Shown one piece after another: positions 43,281-57,332 of a stretch of DNA of 64,000 nt. The stretch is from Plantago ovata (lineage: Eukaryota; Streptophyta; Magnoliopsida; Lamiales; Plantaginaceae). A program made the position numbers and the translations under genes. The notes beneath the pieces were generated by a model, which had not been told where the DNA came from, ran no database searches, and saw nothing but the letters and a program-made list of their open reading frames with translations. Location: NCBI GenBank assembly GCA_028274465.1, contig CM051457.1, forward strand, positions 59,567,550-59,631,549, written 5' to 3'. The stretch's first letter is position 1. Each line of letters begins with the position of its first letter.

Positions 43281-44846
43281 CAAAGTTTCTTGTCCTTAGA
43301 TCCAAATATTATGTCATCCACATAAATGTGGACTAAGAGTATTTCACCATCATGGTTCATGGTAAATAAGGTTTTGTCAACTTCACCTTTCTTGAAACCA
43401 TTATCCAGCAAGAACATAGCTAAGGTATCATACCAAGCTCTTGGTGCTTGCTTTAGACCATATACAGCTTTCTGAAGCTTATATGCCATCTTGGTTTCTG
43501 AGGGAAATTCAAAGCCAGGGGGTTGTTCCAAGTAGACTTCTTCAGCAAGTTCACCATTTCGGAATGCACTTTTAACATCCATTTGATAAACAATGAAGTC
43601 ATTGTGAGCAGCAAAGGCCAAGAAAAGCCTAATCGCATCCACTCTTGCAACTGGTGCATAAGACTCATCATAGTCCAATCCTTCAGTCTGACAGTAACCT
43701 TGAGCAACTAAACGTGCTTTGTTCCTTGTTACTTCTTCAGACTCACTCAGCTTGTTTCTGAACACCCACTTTGTACGAATTGCTTTCTTTCCTTCAGCAA
43801 GGGGTACAAGTTTCCAGACTTTGTCCCTTTCAAATTGATCCAGTTCTTCTTGCATTGCCTTGATCCATTCAGAATGCTTTAAAGCTTCTTCTATGGTCTT
43901 AGGTTCAATTTCTGAAACAAAGCAAGAGAACAAAGCTTCTACTTCAATGATGTTTGCTTCTTCAGCAAGTTCTTGATTAGTAGATACTTTGGATCTAGTC
44001 ACTTGGCGTTTGCCAATATCACTAATCATATCCGTAGAGGGATGATCTCTAATCCATTTATTAACAGGTTTTCTGCTCTTTGGATCTGGATAAGTTTGCT
44101 CTTCAGCATGTGACTCTTCAGTATGTACTTGCTCAGTACTACTGGTATCTTGTTGTGTCTCTGCTGAAATTGGTTCATCAGCAACTGCTTGTTCAGCATT
44201 GCTTGTTTGAGGTAACTCGTCAGCAGGCACAGGAAGTTGCATAGTTTCAGCAACATCCGGAGCAACCGCATCTTTTGCTGGAAATTCTTTATCATGAACT
44301 ATAATTAGCTTGTCATGACTTGGGGGAGGAGAGTCATTGTCAGAATCATCATTTAGTTCAATTGACTTGACATTCCTAGCATCAGATTCAGTACTTTGCT
44401 CGTGTATGAGTAACTTTTTCATACAATCTGATATTTCTTCTTCAGCAGGAACTCCTTGTGACTTTTCATAGAATACAACATGTACTGATTCTTCGATCTT
44501 TTGTGCCTTTTGTTGTAAACTCTAAAATCTTTACTGTGCAAGGAGTAACCAAGAAATATCGCTTCGTCTGCCTTTGGTTGAAATGTTCTTAAGTATTCTC
44601 TACCATTGTTAAGAACAAAGCATTTGCAACCAAATACTCTTAGATGGGTGATGTTAGGAGGTCTTCCAACAAATAACTCATAGGGAGTTTTGTTGTATTT
44701 CTTAGTTATCAAACATCTATTTTGAGTATAGCAGGCGGTATTAATCGCTTCAACCCAATAAGCTTCACTTATTTCAGTGTCAGCAAGCATCGTTCTAGCT
44801 GCTTCCTTAAGGGTACGATTCTTCCTTTCAGCAACACCATTTTATT
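43281..44846 (-). pseudogene. pol: A2 integrase end and RT front
   Basis: From the C2 insertion: Glu of the integrase triad in GVAERKNRT, YWVEAINTACYTQNRC, FVGRPPNITHLRVFGCKCF. A premature TAA lies in the codon after PQ (44838-44840) and a frameshift near 44520. Then the acidic linker and RT with [20 protein letters not shown], catalytic Asp in [21 protein letters not shown] and [12 protein letters not shown]2 cuts in right after. Confidence 0.87.
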
Positions 44847-44851
44847 GAGGT

Positions 44852-46923
44852 TGTAAGAAAATATGGTCAGAGTTACCCCTAGGGTACGCAGCGCAATTTC
44901 AAAAATTTTCTTAACATGCAGGTTAATTGATCATGTATATAGCATATATATTAAACACGTTAATCAGAAGACTTACAATACTCCAAAAGCAAGCACAGGT
45001 ATCAAGTCTTCGTAATAGTCCGGTGAATCTTCTCCTTCGTCGAAGTCGAAGATATCTGCAATACTTTGATTATCTGCAAGACAATAAAAGTTAGTTTCTA
45101 GCTCCTTGAACATCAACCTTGGTATCCATGGATGAACAGCTTATCGGAAAGAATGTTAGGATATTCTTTGTGTGGCCAAGAAGATGGGGCGGCGTTTTCC
45201 TACCTAGAGGAGAGGTAGGGGAGAGCTTTTATTTTCTCTGAGAAAACTGGTAGAAAGAATGATCTTGAATCAACTGTGTTCAACCATATTAAAAGCTCTC
45301 TAATAGTCTACTATATATAGTAGTCAATAGAAGCCTAAAGAATAATCAATTAGACTTCATGAAGGAATAAAAATCTGATTCTTATCGCACTAGGAAACCA
45401 ATTCAAGTTTAGATTCATTCCCAATCAAATTAAAACTCAATCAGGAAAATCTAACTTATCGCTTGACTTCTAATAGAGGAAGGAGTCGAACTCCTTCCCC
45501 TACTACTACTGCTGGTCGCGTGCGCAAGGGAGGTCAGGTGGGTCCCGATTTTGGGACCCACTTATAATTCTAAGGTAATTCAAACTCCAAGTAGATTTTT
45601 CCCATGTGCATATATTAATTCTAAATTAACATATCCATTCAAATCAAACCTCTATTATATTTCTAAAATATAATCTTTAATTGTATTTACATAAAATACA
45701 ATTAATCAGCCAATTCAATTAATAATTCCAAATCATTAATTGAGCCACAAATTATTATAATTAATTCCAAATCAATTATAATTCATCTATCACAATTAAT
45801 TCTAAATTAATTGCGATTCCATCTTCAAGGATATTCGGATAAGCTGAATCACCACATAGTGTGACCCATAGGGCCTCATTGTATTAAGCAAGTCCTAGAC
45901 TAGGAAAAAATGGAATTCCTAGACGGTTCCATTTGCAATATTAATACATGAGGACGCTTGAGAGGTTTCTCAAAGCAAACCCTTTCGTTGTGAAGTCTGT
46001 TGCGCTCAACGCGGCGATGGTAACGTCCCTTCATCTGACTAACTCGAATGCATCTAGGATCGATGAAGTGTCTATCCCAATAATACATCCACGGGCGTCT
46101 TCAGTGAGTTGCTTTGTGAATCCAATATCTATTATGACTATCATAATAATATTGATACGCTGGCCACCGGTTTACCAATCACAACTATGAACGACTATGA
46201 GCAGTGCTCTCCTGTGCTACACATGAGAGATGAATCCTTCACATAATCACTTATCATCCCCATTTGTATGTAGCCATAATCCTGGATCGTGTCTTGGGTC
46301 AACTGCTTATTCAGAGCTGACATCGACGGGTCCACCAAGGATATGGGGCAAAAAATGTGATGATAAAGTCCTGTAAGTCCAAAGGACGACTAGCATCACT
46401 TCGACAACTTTTCGGTTCCCATAGACACTTCAGTGTAGAGTATACATCAATGAGAGTTTCCGGTGGGTACTTCCATTGTTCGGTAATCACCCTTCGAACA
46501 ACTATGCGGAGTTATGGGAACGTTTCTAGATTGTCTAACAATCCGTTCCGTGGCCGTGGGATCGGCTCACACTTCCTCTAACAAGTATAACCTCCACGCA
46601 TACTAGTCTCACCTGGTTCATTCAGACCCCTACATCCGAGATGAACCTCGACTAGGGAGAGTTTGGGATAGATGATAACTCACATAGCTCCCACTATCTG
46701 TGTGATCGGTCATCTATCCGAGGGGACATGTTTGTCAATACAGACACGAATAGAGATATGACATGTTGTATGCCTGGTGTAATATAAATATGAAAGCAAT
46801 ACTCAATAGTCAAACAAACAAACATATATTATATTACGTTGACCTGTGTAATAGTACATATATGCCCTTAATAAGGGTTGTATGCCCTTAATAAAGATTG
46901 TCTCTAGGACATATACACTATCA
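44852..46923 (-). repeat. C2 3' LTR
   Basis: 2072 bp. TATA palindrome near 45309-45324, stem GTGGGTCCC/GGGACCCAC with a six-base loop at 45538-45561. PPT complement (ATCTCCCACTT) at 46924-46934. Confidence 0.9.
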
Positions 46924-46937
46924 ATCTCCCACTTGGA

Positions 46938-48083
46938 CTAGAGCCAGTCACCTTTATGCTTAATACCTAGATTAGCATAATGTCTTAAGTGGACATCCAC
47001 TGATAAGACCTTGGTGAAAGGATCTGCCACGTTGTCTGTGGTTGAGACACGTTCTATACTAACTTCTCCTCTATCAATAATCTCACGTATAACGTGATAC
47101 TTTCTAAGTACATGTTTGTTCTTGTTTGTAGATCTAGGCTCCTTGGATTGAGCGACGGCATCCGTGTTGTCACAATAAATAATTATTGGACTAGGAGCAG
47201 GAACAACCCTCAATTCCTTCAAGAACCCTGAAATCCAGACAGCTTCTTTCGATGCTTCTGATGCAGCAATGTACTCGGCTTCTGTGGATGAGTCAGCAAG
47301 CGTGGCTTGCTTAGAACTCTTCCAACAGACAACTCCTCCGTTCAATTTGAATACGTATCCTGTCTGTGACTTAAAGTCATCAGGATCTGATTCAAATCCA
47401 GCGTCGACATAACCAGACATCTTTAATTCTGGTTCTCCACCAAACACCAAGAACATTTCCTTAGTCCGTCGAAGGTACTTAAGAATGTTCTTTATAGCAG
47501 TCCAGTGAGGTACTCCTGGATTCTATTGGTGTCGACAAGTGACACTAAGCGCATATGCCACATCTGGCCTTGTGCAATTCATTGCATACATAATAGACCC
47601 TACTGCCGAAGCATAGGGCACACGACTCATTGCCTATCTGTCTTCATCAGTTTTAGGACTATCCTTAACTGATAGCACGATCCCATGCCTAGCTGGGAGA
47701 AAGCCTCTCTTTGAGTCGTCCATCTTATAACACTTCAGTATTTTATCGATGTAGGTGGACTGTGTCAATCCTAACATCCTCTTGGACCGATCTCTATAGA
47801 TCTTTATCCCTAGGATGTAGTTCGCTTCACCCAAGTCCGTCATTGAGAAGGTATTTGACAACCAAACTTTAGTCTCTTCTAGCATAGAGACATTGTTTCC
47901 CATGATCAAAATGTCATCAACATAAATGATCATGAAAACGACTCCCTTCTCGTTGTGCCTAGTGTAGACACAGGGATCTTCTACGCTTCTGACGAAGTCA
48001 AACGATTTGACAGCTTCATCAAAGCGGATATTCCATCTCCTAGACGCTTGCTTTTGCCCATAGATGAATCTCTGTAATTTGAT
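46938..48083 (-). pseudogene. pol: C2 RT C-terminal part and RNase H
   Basis: YGQKQASRRWNIRFDEAVKSFDF, YVDDILIMGNN, FSMTDLGEANYILGIKIYRDRSK and the RNase H motifs VDAGFESD, STEAEYIAASEA, YCDNTDAVA. Interrupted at about 47457-47640. At 48083 the RT front (QMDVKTAF to KTRPTAVC) is missing and the linker repeat follows directly. Confidence 0.87.
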
Positions 48084-49797
48084 GCGACTCCGTTCCCTTG
48101 CGGGAGGCTGCTCTTGTGCAACTTGTTGCACAGGTTGATTGACAACGGGTCCTATTGGTGTGGTTTCAACTGTTGATCTAATCACAGGACTCCCACTGAC
48201 TATGACATGCCTAGCAAGTGTCATATCATTACCCTTGTCTGCTTCGAAAGCTCCCACTGAACTTGAGTCCAAATCAGAAGATTTAGAGAACTCATGTTTG
48301 CGCGTGTCAAAGTCTTGAATTTCGTCGCAAGTGGAATTCGAATAGACTTCAACTTTGCTACCGGTGAAAAGGTTTCATCGTAATCGATGCCATACCTTTG
48401 TGTGTAGCCTTTTGCCAGAAGTCTAGCCTTGTGCGTTTGTACCTTGCCTTCGGCATCTGTCTTTCGTTTAAAGACCCATTTGCACCCAATAGGTCTAACC
48501 CCTTGGGGCAAGTCTACCAAGCTCCAAACTTGGTTCAGGTACATGGATTCCATTTCCAATTCCATGTCCTCTTTCCATTTGTCTGAGACAATATCATTTA
48601 TTACCTCTTTGTAGGTCTCGGGGTCTTCCCGATCTGATAAGCCAACATCAAGTTCACTGATGTCTTATATCATAAGGCTTTTCTTCTGAGGTCCTTTTGG
48701 GATCCTCTTCGACCTACGGAGCTCGACTGGTGCTTCTGTCGGCGTTTCTGGTGCTTTTCTTTTCTGGCTTCGTGTAACATGAACATTATCAGTGGGCACT
48801 GATGCAGCCGGTCGCGTGCTGCGACTCCGTTCCATTGCGGGAGGCTGCTCTTGTGCAACTTGTTGCACAGGTTGATTGACAACGGGTCCTATTGGTGTGG
48901 TTTCAACTGTTGATCTAATCACAGGACTCCCACTGACTATGACATGCCTAGCAAGTGTCATATCATTACCCTTGTCTGCTTCGAAAGCTCCCACTGAACT
49001 TGAGTCCAAATCAGAAGATTTAGAGAACTCATGTTCGCGCGTGTCAAAGTCTTGAATTTCTTCGCAAGTAGAATTCGAATAGACTTCAACTTTGCTACTG
49101 GTGAAAAGGTTTCATCGTAATCGATGCCATACCTTTGTGTGTAGCCTTTCGCCACAAGTCTAGCCTTGTGCGTTTGTACCTTGCCTTCGGCATCTATCTT
49201 TCGTTTAAAGACCCATTTGCACCCAATAGGTCTAACCCCTTGGGGCAAGTCTACCAAGCTCCAAACTTGGTTCAGGTACATGGAGTCCATTTCCAATTCC
49301 ATGGCCTCTTGCCATTTGTCTGAGTCAATATCATTTATTGCCTCTTTGTAGGTCTCGGGGTCTTCCCGATCTGATAAGCCAACATCAAGTTCACTGATGT
49401 CTTCTATCATAAGGCTTTGCTTCTGAGGTCCTTTTGGGATCCTCTTCGACCTACGGAGCTCGACTGGTGCTTCCGTCGGTGTTTCTGGTGCTTTTCTTTT
49501 CTGGCTTCGTGTAACACGAACATTATCAGTGGGCACTGATGCAGCCGGTCGCGTGCTGCGACTCCGTTCCCTTGTGGGAGGCTGCTCTTGTGCAACTTGT
49601 TGCACAGGTTGATTGACAACGGGTCCTATTGGTGTGGTTTCAACTGCTGATCTAATCACAAGACTCCCACTGACTATGACATGCCTAGCAAGTTTCATAT
49701 CATTACCCTTGTCTGCTTCGAAAGCTCCCACTTAAGTTGAGTCCAAATCAGAAGATTTAGAGAACTCATGTTCGCGTGTGTCAAAGTCTTGAATTTC
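48084..49797 (-). repeat. 737-bp tandem repeat in C2 (linker plus RT N-terminus)
   Basis: The word GCGACTCCGTTCC recurs at 48084, 48821 and 49558, exactly 737 bp apart. Two full units (48324-49060, 49061-49797) and a partial third (48084-48323) each cover the integrase-RT linker ([14 protein letters not shown]..., [12 protein letters not shown]...) and the first part of RT (VWSLVDLPQGVRPIGCKWVF). Junctions read AATTTCKTCGCAAGT, joining linker start to RT 'ILLA' codons. Copies differ at a few bases. Confidence 0.92.
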
Positions 49798-51066
49798 TTC
49801 AAGTTCTATCATATCATCTAACCTCTCTTCTTCGAGGTATTCTGCTTCTAAAAACTTGACGTTTCTAGATACTATCACCTTGTGATCTTCAGCATGATAG
49901 AATTCATAGCCTCTCGTCTGACGAGGATAGCCTATGAAATATACTTTGACACCCTTGGCATCTAACTTATCAGTGAGCAACAATTTGACTATCGCAGGAC
50001 AGCCCCAAGGTCTAAGATAGCCCAGTGAGGGCTTCTTTCCTTTCCATAACTCATAAGGAGTTTTCTCCACTGATTTAGATGGTGCACGGTTCCGAATGTA
50101 GATTGCAGTTTGTAGCGCATATCCCCATAGATATTTAGGAACAGTCGAGAATCCAATCATTGATCTCATCGATTCCTTCTCTCAGATACACCATTTAATT
50201 GTGGTGTTCCAGGAGGGGTCCATTGCGATTGAATTCCATTCTCCTTCAAGTAGTCGATAAATTCTTCACTAAGGTATTCACCTCCTCGATCTGATCGAAG
50301 AGTGACTATCCTTAGGTTCAATTCATTCTCGACCTCATTCCTAAACTCCTTGAATTTCCCAAAGGTCTCAGATTTATTCTTCATAAGATAAATATATCCA
50401 TACCTTGAGAAATCGTCAGTAAAGGTAACGAAGTAAGGATAACCTCCACGTGCTTCGACGTTAAAAGGTCCACATACATCGGTATGTATGAGCTCTAAGC
50501 AGCGAGTGGCACGAACACCTTGTCCAACAAAAGGTTGTTCGTCATCTTACCCTTAACACATGATTCGCATGTACCATATGATTCAAAATCAAATGGTTCT
50601 AAGTAGTCCAACTTCCTTAGTCTTTGAATCCGTGTTTCATTGATATGGCCAAGACGACAATGCCATAGATAAGATGGATTATTCTTCCTACTTGAAAACG
50701 GTTGTTTGTTATGTATATGAAATAAAGGTAGACTACTTTGCAAAATATATAAACCATTCACTAAGCGAGCTTTTCCATAATACTGTCATTTAACGAAAAA
50801 TAACAAGTATTATTAGCAAATCGAAAGGAAAAACCCAAATTGTCCAACAATGCAATGGAAATAATATTTCTGACAATGGATGGAGCAAAATAAACGTTAT
50901 CAAGTTCTAAACATTGTCCTGATGGTAAATCTATCTTGCAGCGTCCAACGCGTTTGGCTTCAACTGGATTGTCGTTCCCAACATGCAAGTCGATTTCACC
51001 TTGCTTGACTAGCCTGTGATCAATTAGCCCCTGCACATTACTACAAATGTGTGAGCCACAGGCTGT
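49732..51066 (-). pseudogene. pol: C2 protease fragment, GAG-pre-integrase and integrase
   Basis: Begins in protease ([10 protein letters not shown]..., cut by the C3 LTR at 51066), [15 protein letters not shown] with CESCVKGK, a frameshift near 50530, integrase [19 protein letters not shown] and ERRNR, then [19 protein letters not shown] and [13 protein letters not shown] C-terminus. Several breaks (50495, 50166, 49732). The upstream gag of this copy is not here. Confidence 0.85.
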
Positions 51067-53104
51067 TGTAAGAAAATACGGTCAGAGTTACCCCTAGGGT
51101 ACGCAGCGGAATTTCAAAAATTTTCTTAACATACAGGTTAATTGATTATGCATATGTCGTATATATATAAACACGTCAATTAGAAGACTAACCTTACTTC
51201 CAAAGCAGCTTCCAAGTCTTCGTAATAATCCGGTGTATCTTCTCCTTCGTCGAAGTCGAAGATATCTACAATGCTCCTTATATCTGCAAGACAATAAGAG
51301 TTAGTTTCCAACTCCTAGAACCTCAACCTTGGTATCCACGGATGAACAGCCTATCGGAAGAATGCTAGGATATTCTTTATGTGACCAAGAAGACGGGGCG
51401 GCAATTCCTCCTGGTGGTGGTGCGCGCGCGTGAAGCTAAGAGGAGGAGGGGAGAGCTTTTATTTTCTCTAAGAAAACTGGGTAGAATAACTGTGTTCAAA
51501 ACTGTGTGTAAAGCTCTCTAATAGTCCACTATATATAGTAGTCTATAGAAGCCTAAAGCATAAGCAATTAGACTTCGTAAAGGAATAAGAATATAATTCT
51601 TATCGCACAAGGAAACCAATATCAAGTCTAGATTCATTCTCAATCAAATTAAAACTCTATCAGGAAAATCTAACTCCTTCCCCTTATCCATCACGCGCGC
51701 GCGCGCCCCTAGGGACAGTAGGTGGGTCCCAATTTTGGGACCCACTTATAGTTCTAAGGCAATTCAAACTCCAAGTAGATTTTGCCCAAGTGCATATGTT
51801 AATTCTAAATTAACATATCCTTTCCAATCAAACCTTCATTATATTTCCAAAATATAATCTTTAATTGTATTTACATAAAATACAATTAATTAGCCAATTC
51901 AATTAATAATTCCAAATCATTAATTGAGCCACCAAATATTATAATTAATTCCAAATTAATTATAATCCATCAATCACAATTAATTCCAAATTAATTGCGA
52001 TTCCATCTTCAAGGATATTCTGATAGACTGAATCACCACATAGTGTGACCCATAGGGCCTCACCGTATTAAACAAGTCCTAGACTAGGCAACATGGAATT
52101 CCTAGACGGTTCCATTTGCAATATTAATACGTGAGGACGTTTGAGAGGTTTCTCAAAGCTTAACCCTTTCGTTGCGATGCCTGTCGCGCTCAACGCGGCG
52201 ATGGTAACGTCCCTTCATCTGACTTGGTCGAATGCATCTAGGATCGATGAAGTGTCTATCCCAATAATACATCCACGGGCGTCTCAGGGAGTTGCTTGGT
52301 TAAGATATACTTATGACCATCATAATATATCATTTGCACTGGCCACTGACTTTACCAACACAACTATGCAGACTATGAGTAGTGCTCTCCTGTGCTACAC
52401 TTGAGAGATGAATCCTTCACAGAATCACTTATCATCCCCATTTGTATTTAGCCATAATCCTGGATCGTGTCTTAGGTCAGCTACTTATTCAGAGCTGACA
52501 TCGACGGGTCCACCAAGGATATGGGGCAACAAATGTGATGATAAAGTCCTGCAAGTACAAAGGACGAATGGCATCACTTCGACAACTTACCGGTTCCCAT
52601 AGACACGTCGGTGTAGAGTATACATCGATGGGAGTGTCCGGTGGGTACTTTCATTGTTCGATAAAGCTTCTTCGAACAACTATGCGCAGTTATGGGAACG
52701 TTCCTTGATTGTCCAACAATCCGTTCCGTGGCCGTGGGATCGGCTCACACTTGCTCCAACAAGTATAACCTCCACGCATACTAGTCTTGTCAGGTTCATT
52801 CAGACCCCCACATCCGAGATGAACCACGACTAGGGAGAGTTTGGTATAGATGATAACTCACATAGCTCCCACTAACTGTGTGATCGGTCATCTATCCGAG
52901 GGGACATGTTTAATATCAATACAGACAGTAATAAAGATATGACATGCTGCAGCCTGGTGTAATATAAATATGAAAGCGATACTCAATAGTAAAATACAAC
53001 AAACATATATTATATTGCGTTGACCTGTGTAATAGTACATATATGCCCTCTATAAGGGGACCATGCCCTTAGTAAGGACTGTCTCTAGGACATATACACT
53101 ATCA
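51067..53104 (-). repeat. C3 LTR (3' LTR of the inner element)
   Basis: 2038 bp, close to C1 LTRs (same CCAAAGCAGCTTCCAAGTC block, (GC)n run at 51692-51706, TATA palindrome near 51529-51544). It sits inside C2 protease at 51066/51067 on the left, and beside its own PPT (53105-53115) and pol on the right. No partner LTR of its own type is left. Confidence 0.9.
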
Positions 53105-53117
53105 ATCTCCCACTTGG

Positions 53118-56100
53118 ACTAGAGCCAGTCACCTTTATGCCTAATGCCCAGATTAGCATAATGTCTTAAGTGGACTTCCACTGATAAGACCTTAGTGAAA
53201 GGATCTGCCACGTTGTCCGTGTTAGAGACACGTTCTATACTAACTTCTCCTCTATCTATAATCTCACGTATAACGTGATATTTTCTAAGTACATGTTTGT
53301 TCTTGTTTGTAGATCTAGGCTCCCTAGCTTGAGCGACGGCTCCCGTATTGTCACAATAATCGTTATTAGACTGGGAGCAGGAACAACCCTCAATTCCTTC
53401 AAGAACTCTGAAATCCAGACAGCTTCTTTCGATGCTTCTGATGCAACAATGTACTCGACCTCTGTGGATGAGTCAGCAAACGTGGCTTGCTTAGAACTCT
53501 TCCAACAGACAGCTCCTCCGTTCAATTTGAATACGTATCCTGTCTGTGACTTAAGTCATCAGGATCTGATTCAAATCCAGCGTCGACATACCCAGACATC
53601 TTTAATTATGGTTCTCCACCAAACACCAAGAACATCTCTTTAGTCCGTCTAAGGTACTTAAGAATGTTCTTCACAGCAGTCCGGTGAGGTACTCCTGGAT
53701 TCTGTTGGTGTCGACTAGTGACACTAAGCGCGTATGCCACATCGGGCCTTGTGCAATTCATTGCATACATGATAGACCCTACTGCTGAAGCATAGGGCAT
53801 ACGACTCATTGCATTTCTTTCTTCATCAGTTTTAGGACCATCCTTAACTGATAAGACAATCCCATGCCTAGCTGGGAGAAAGCCTCTCTTTGAGTCGTCC
53901 ATCTTATAACGCTTCAGTATTTTGTCGATGTAGGTGGACTGTGTCATTCCCAACATCCTCTTGGATCTATCTCTAAATATCTTGATCCCTAGGATGTAGT
54001 TCGCTTCACCCAAGTCCTTCATCGAGAAGGTACTTGATAACCAAACTTTAGTCTATTCTAGCATAGAAACATTGTTTCCCATGATCAAAATGTCATCTAC
54101 ATAAATGATCATGAAAACAACTCCTTTGTCGCTGTGTCTCGCGTAGACACAGGAATCTTCCTTGCTTCTAATGAAGTCAAACGATTTGACAGCTTCATCA
54201 AAGCGGATATTCCAGCTCCTTGACGCTTGTTTTAGCCCATAGATGGATCTTTGTAATTTGCAAACAGCAGTTGGCCTGGTTTTACTAATAAAACCTTCCG
54301 GCTGTACCATATAGACGTCTTCCTCAAGGTTGCCATTGAGGAAGGCTGTCTTTACATCCATCTACCAGATCTCATAATCATAGTAGGCAGCTATCGCAAG
54401 TAGAATTCGAATGGACTTCAATTTTGCTACCGGTGAAAAAGTTTCATCATAATCGATGCCATACCTTTGCGTGTAGCCTTTCGCCACAAGCCTAGCTTTG
54501 TGCGTTTGTACCTTGCCATCGGCATCTGTCTTTCGTTTAAAGACCCATTTGCACCCAATTGGTCTAATCCCTTGGGGCAAGTCTACCAAGTTCCAAACTT
54601 GGTTCTGGTACATTGAATCCATTTCTAATTCCATGGCCTCTTGCCATTTGTCTGAGTCAATATCAATTATTGCCTTTTTGTAGGTCTCGGGATATTCCCG
54701 ATCTGATAAACCGACATCAAGTTCACTGATGTCTTCTATCATAAGGCTTTGCTTCTGAGGTCCTTTTAGGATCCTCTTCGACCTATGGAGCTCGAATTGT
54801 TCTGGTGCTTTTCTTTTCTGGCTTCGTGTAACACGAACATTATCAGTGGGTACTGATGCAGCTGGTTGTTGGGCGCGACCCTGTTCCCTTGCGGGAGGCT
54901 GCTCTTGTGCAACTTGTTGCACAGGTTGGTTGACAACGGGTTGCACTTGTGGTTTCAACTTTTGATCTAATCACAGGACTCCCACTGACTATGACATGCC
55001 TAGCAAGTGTCATATCATCACCCTTGTCTGCGTCGAAAGCTCCCACTGAACTTGAGTCCAAATCAGAAGATTTAGAGACCTCATGTTCGCGCGTGTCAAA
55101 GTCTTGAATTTCTTCAAGTTCTATCACATCATCTAACCTCTCTTCTTCGAGGTATTCAGCTTCTAAAAACTTCACGTTTCTAGACAAGATCACCTTGTGA
55201 TCTTCAGCATGATAGAATTCATAGCCTCTCGTCTGACGAGGATAGCCTATGAAATATACTTTGACACCCTTGGCATCTAACTTATCAGTGAGCATCAGCT
55301 TGACTATCGCAGGACAGCCCCAAGGTCTAAGATAGCCTAGAGAAGGCTTCTTTCCCTTCCATAACTCATAAGGAGTTTTCACCACTGATTTAGATGGTAC
55401 ACGGTTCAGAATGTAGATTTCAGTTTGTAGTGCATATCCCCACAGATACTTTGGAAGAGTCGAGAATCCAATCATTGATCTTACCATGTCTAACAGGGTT
55501 CGATTCCTCCTCTCAGACACACCGTTTAACTGTGGTGTTCCAGGAGGAGTCCATTGCGATTGAATCCCATTTTCCTTCAAGTAATCGATAAATTCTTCAC
55601 TAAGGTATTCACCTCCTCGATCTGATCGAAGAGTAACTATCCTTAGGTTCAATTCATTCTCGACCTCATTCCTAAACTCCTTGAATTTCCCAAAGGTCTC
55701 GGATTTATTCTTCATAAGATAAATATATCCATACCTTGAGAAATCGTCAGTAAAGGTAACGAAGTAAGGATAACCCCCACGCGCATGGACTTTAAACGGT
55801 GCACATACATCGGTATGTTTGAGCTCTAAGCAGCGAGTGGCACGAACACCTTGTCCAACAAAAGGTTTGTTCGTCATCTTACCCTTAACACAAGATTCAC
55901 ATGTACCATATGATTCAAAATCAAATGGTTCTAAGTAGTCCAACTTCCTTAGTCTTTGAATCCGTGTTTCATTGATATGGCCTAGCCGACAATGCCATAG
56001 ATAAGATGGACTATTCTTCTTACTTGAAGACGGTTGTTTGTTATGTATTTGAAATAAAGGTAGACTACTTTGCAAAATATATAAACCATTCACCAAGCGA

Positions 56101-56486
56101 GCCTTTCCATAATACTGATCATTTAATAAAAAATAACAAGTATTATTCGCAAATCGAAAGGAAAAACCCATATTGTCTAACAATGGAATGGAAATAATAT
56201 TTCTGACAATGGATGGAACAAAATAAACATTATCAAGTTCTAAACATTGTCCCGAAGGTAAATCTATCTTGTTGCGTCCAACGCGTTTGGCTTCAACTGG
56301 ATTGTCGTTCCCAACATGCAAGTCGATTTCACCTTGCTTGACTAGCCTGTGATCAATTAGCCCCTGCACATTATTACAAATGTGTGAGCCACAGGCTGTA
56401 TCTAATACCCAACCATTGGAGTCAAAAGTAGTCATGTTCATTTCAATAACAAACATACCTGAGCCAGAAGTTGATGACTTCTTGGC
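53118..56486 (-). pseudogene. pol: C3 pol: protease, integrase, RT, RNase H
   Basis: Nearly identical to C1 pol. Protease [12 protein letters not shown] (LDTA rather than LDTT), [15 protein letters not shown] and CESCVKGK, integrase [36 protein letters not shown] frameshift in the linker near 54950 follows. RT front to AAYYDYEIW, then TAG where C1 has CAG (54362-54364); QMDVKTAF and YVDDILIM; TAG for GAG near 54053; frameshifts near 53606 and 53340 in RNase H. All catalytic motifs are legible, but the frame is broken at five points. Confidence 0.88.
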
Positions 56487-57332
56487 TTGATCTGCCCTAA
56501 GCTTTGGGCAATCTTTCTTCCAATGTCCTTTCTGCTTTCAGAAAATACATTCATCTGTGCGCACCCTTCCGCTTCTATTGAACTTCCTTTTCTGGTTCGG
56601 ACGCTTAGGCTTATCACTCCAAGTGTTAGCCTTGGCTCCCGACTTTCCCTTACCCTTAGCACCTTTGCTTTTCGGGTTTGAGTTAGACGGTTGCCCAACA
56701 AGCATGATCGACTTTTCCTTCTTAGGAAGAGTTTGATCATATGTCTTCAGCAGATTATGAAGTTCAGGCAGTGTTACGTCCTTCGCATTCATCGTGTAGT
56801 TAATGAGTTGCGAATACGAACTCGGCAATGATTGAAGGACAATGATCACCATGATCTTATTCTCTAGCTTGACACCGGCATCGGCAAGCTTCTCAAAGAG
56901 ACCAATCATTTTGAGAACATGTTCAGACATGTTCCCTCCTTCATTGAGCTTGCATCTGTGTATCTCTTTGATCAAATCAAATTCAACACTTCCGGCTGTC
57001 GTCTTAAAGAGCGATTCAAGATGCTTCAGCATCTCATACGGCAACATGCTTTCATGTTATCTCTGTAGCTCATTGCTCATTGCCGCCAGCATAATACACT
57101 GCGCGGATCTAGCATCCTCTTGATGCTTATCAGACTTTGCCTTGTTGGCTTGATTCCAAGCAGCAACTTGATCGGCAGTCTGATTCTCGGGACACACGGG
57201 ATTAGCCTCGTCCAAGACGTACTCAATCCTTTCGTACCTCAGAACCAAACGTATATTCCTGATCCAATCTAGGAAGTTTGGTCCGGTTAAAATTTGCTTC
57301 TCTAAGACAGCACGGAGCGAGATACTCGCCAT
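56487..57332 (-). pseudogene. gag: Gag of the C2/C3 composite
   Basis: ATG 57332 (MASISLRAVLEKQ). LTGPNFLDWIRNIRLVLRYERIEYVLDE, then the UBN2-like body (LFKTTAGSVEFDLIKEIHRCKLNEGGNMSEHVLKM has the usual pattern), basic linker, zinc knuckle. In-frame TAA at 57057-57059; TGA at 56538-56540 stands at the second Cys of the knuckle, and GHWKKDC follows in frame. Longer and quite different from C1 Gag over the body, so the two C elements share pol but not gag. Confidence 0.85.
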
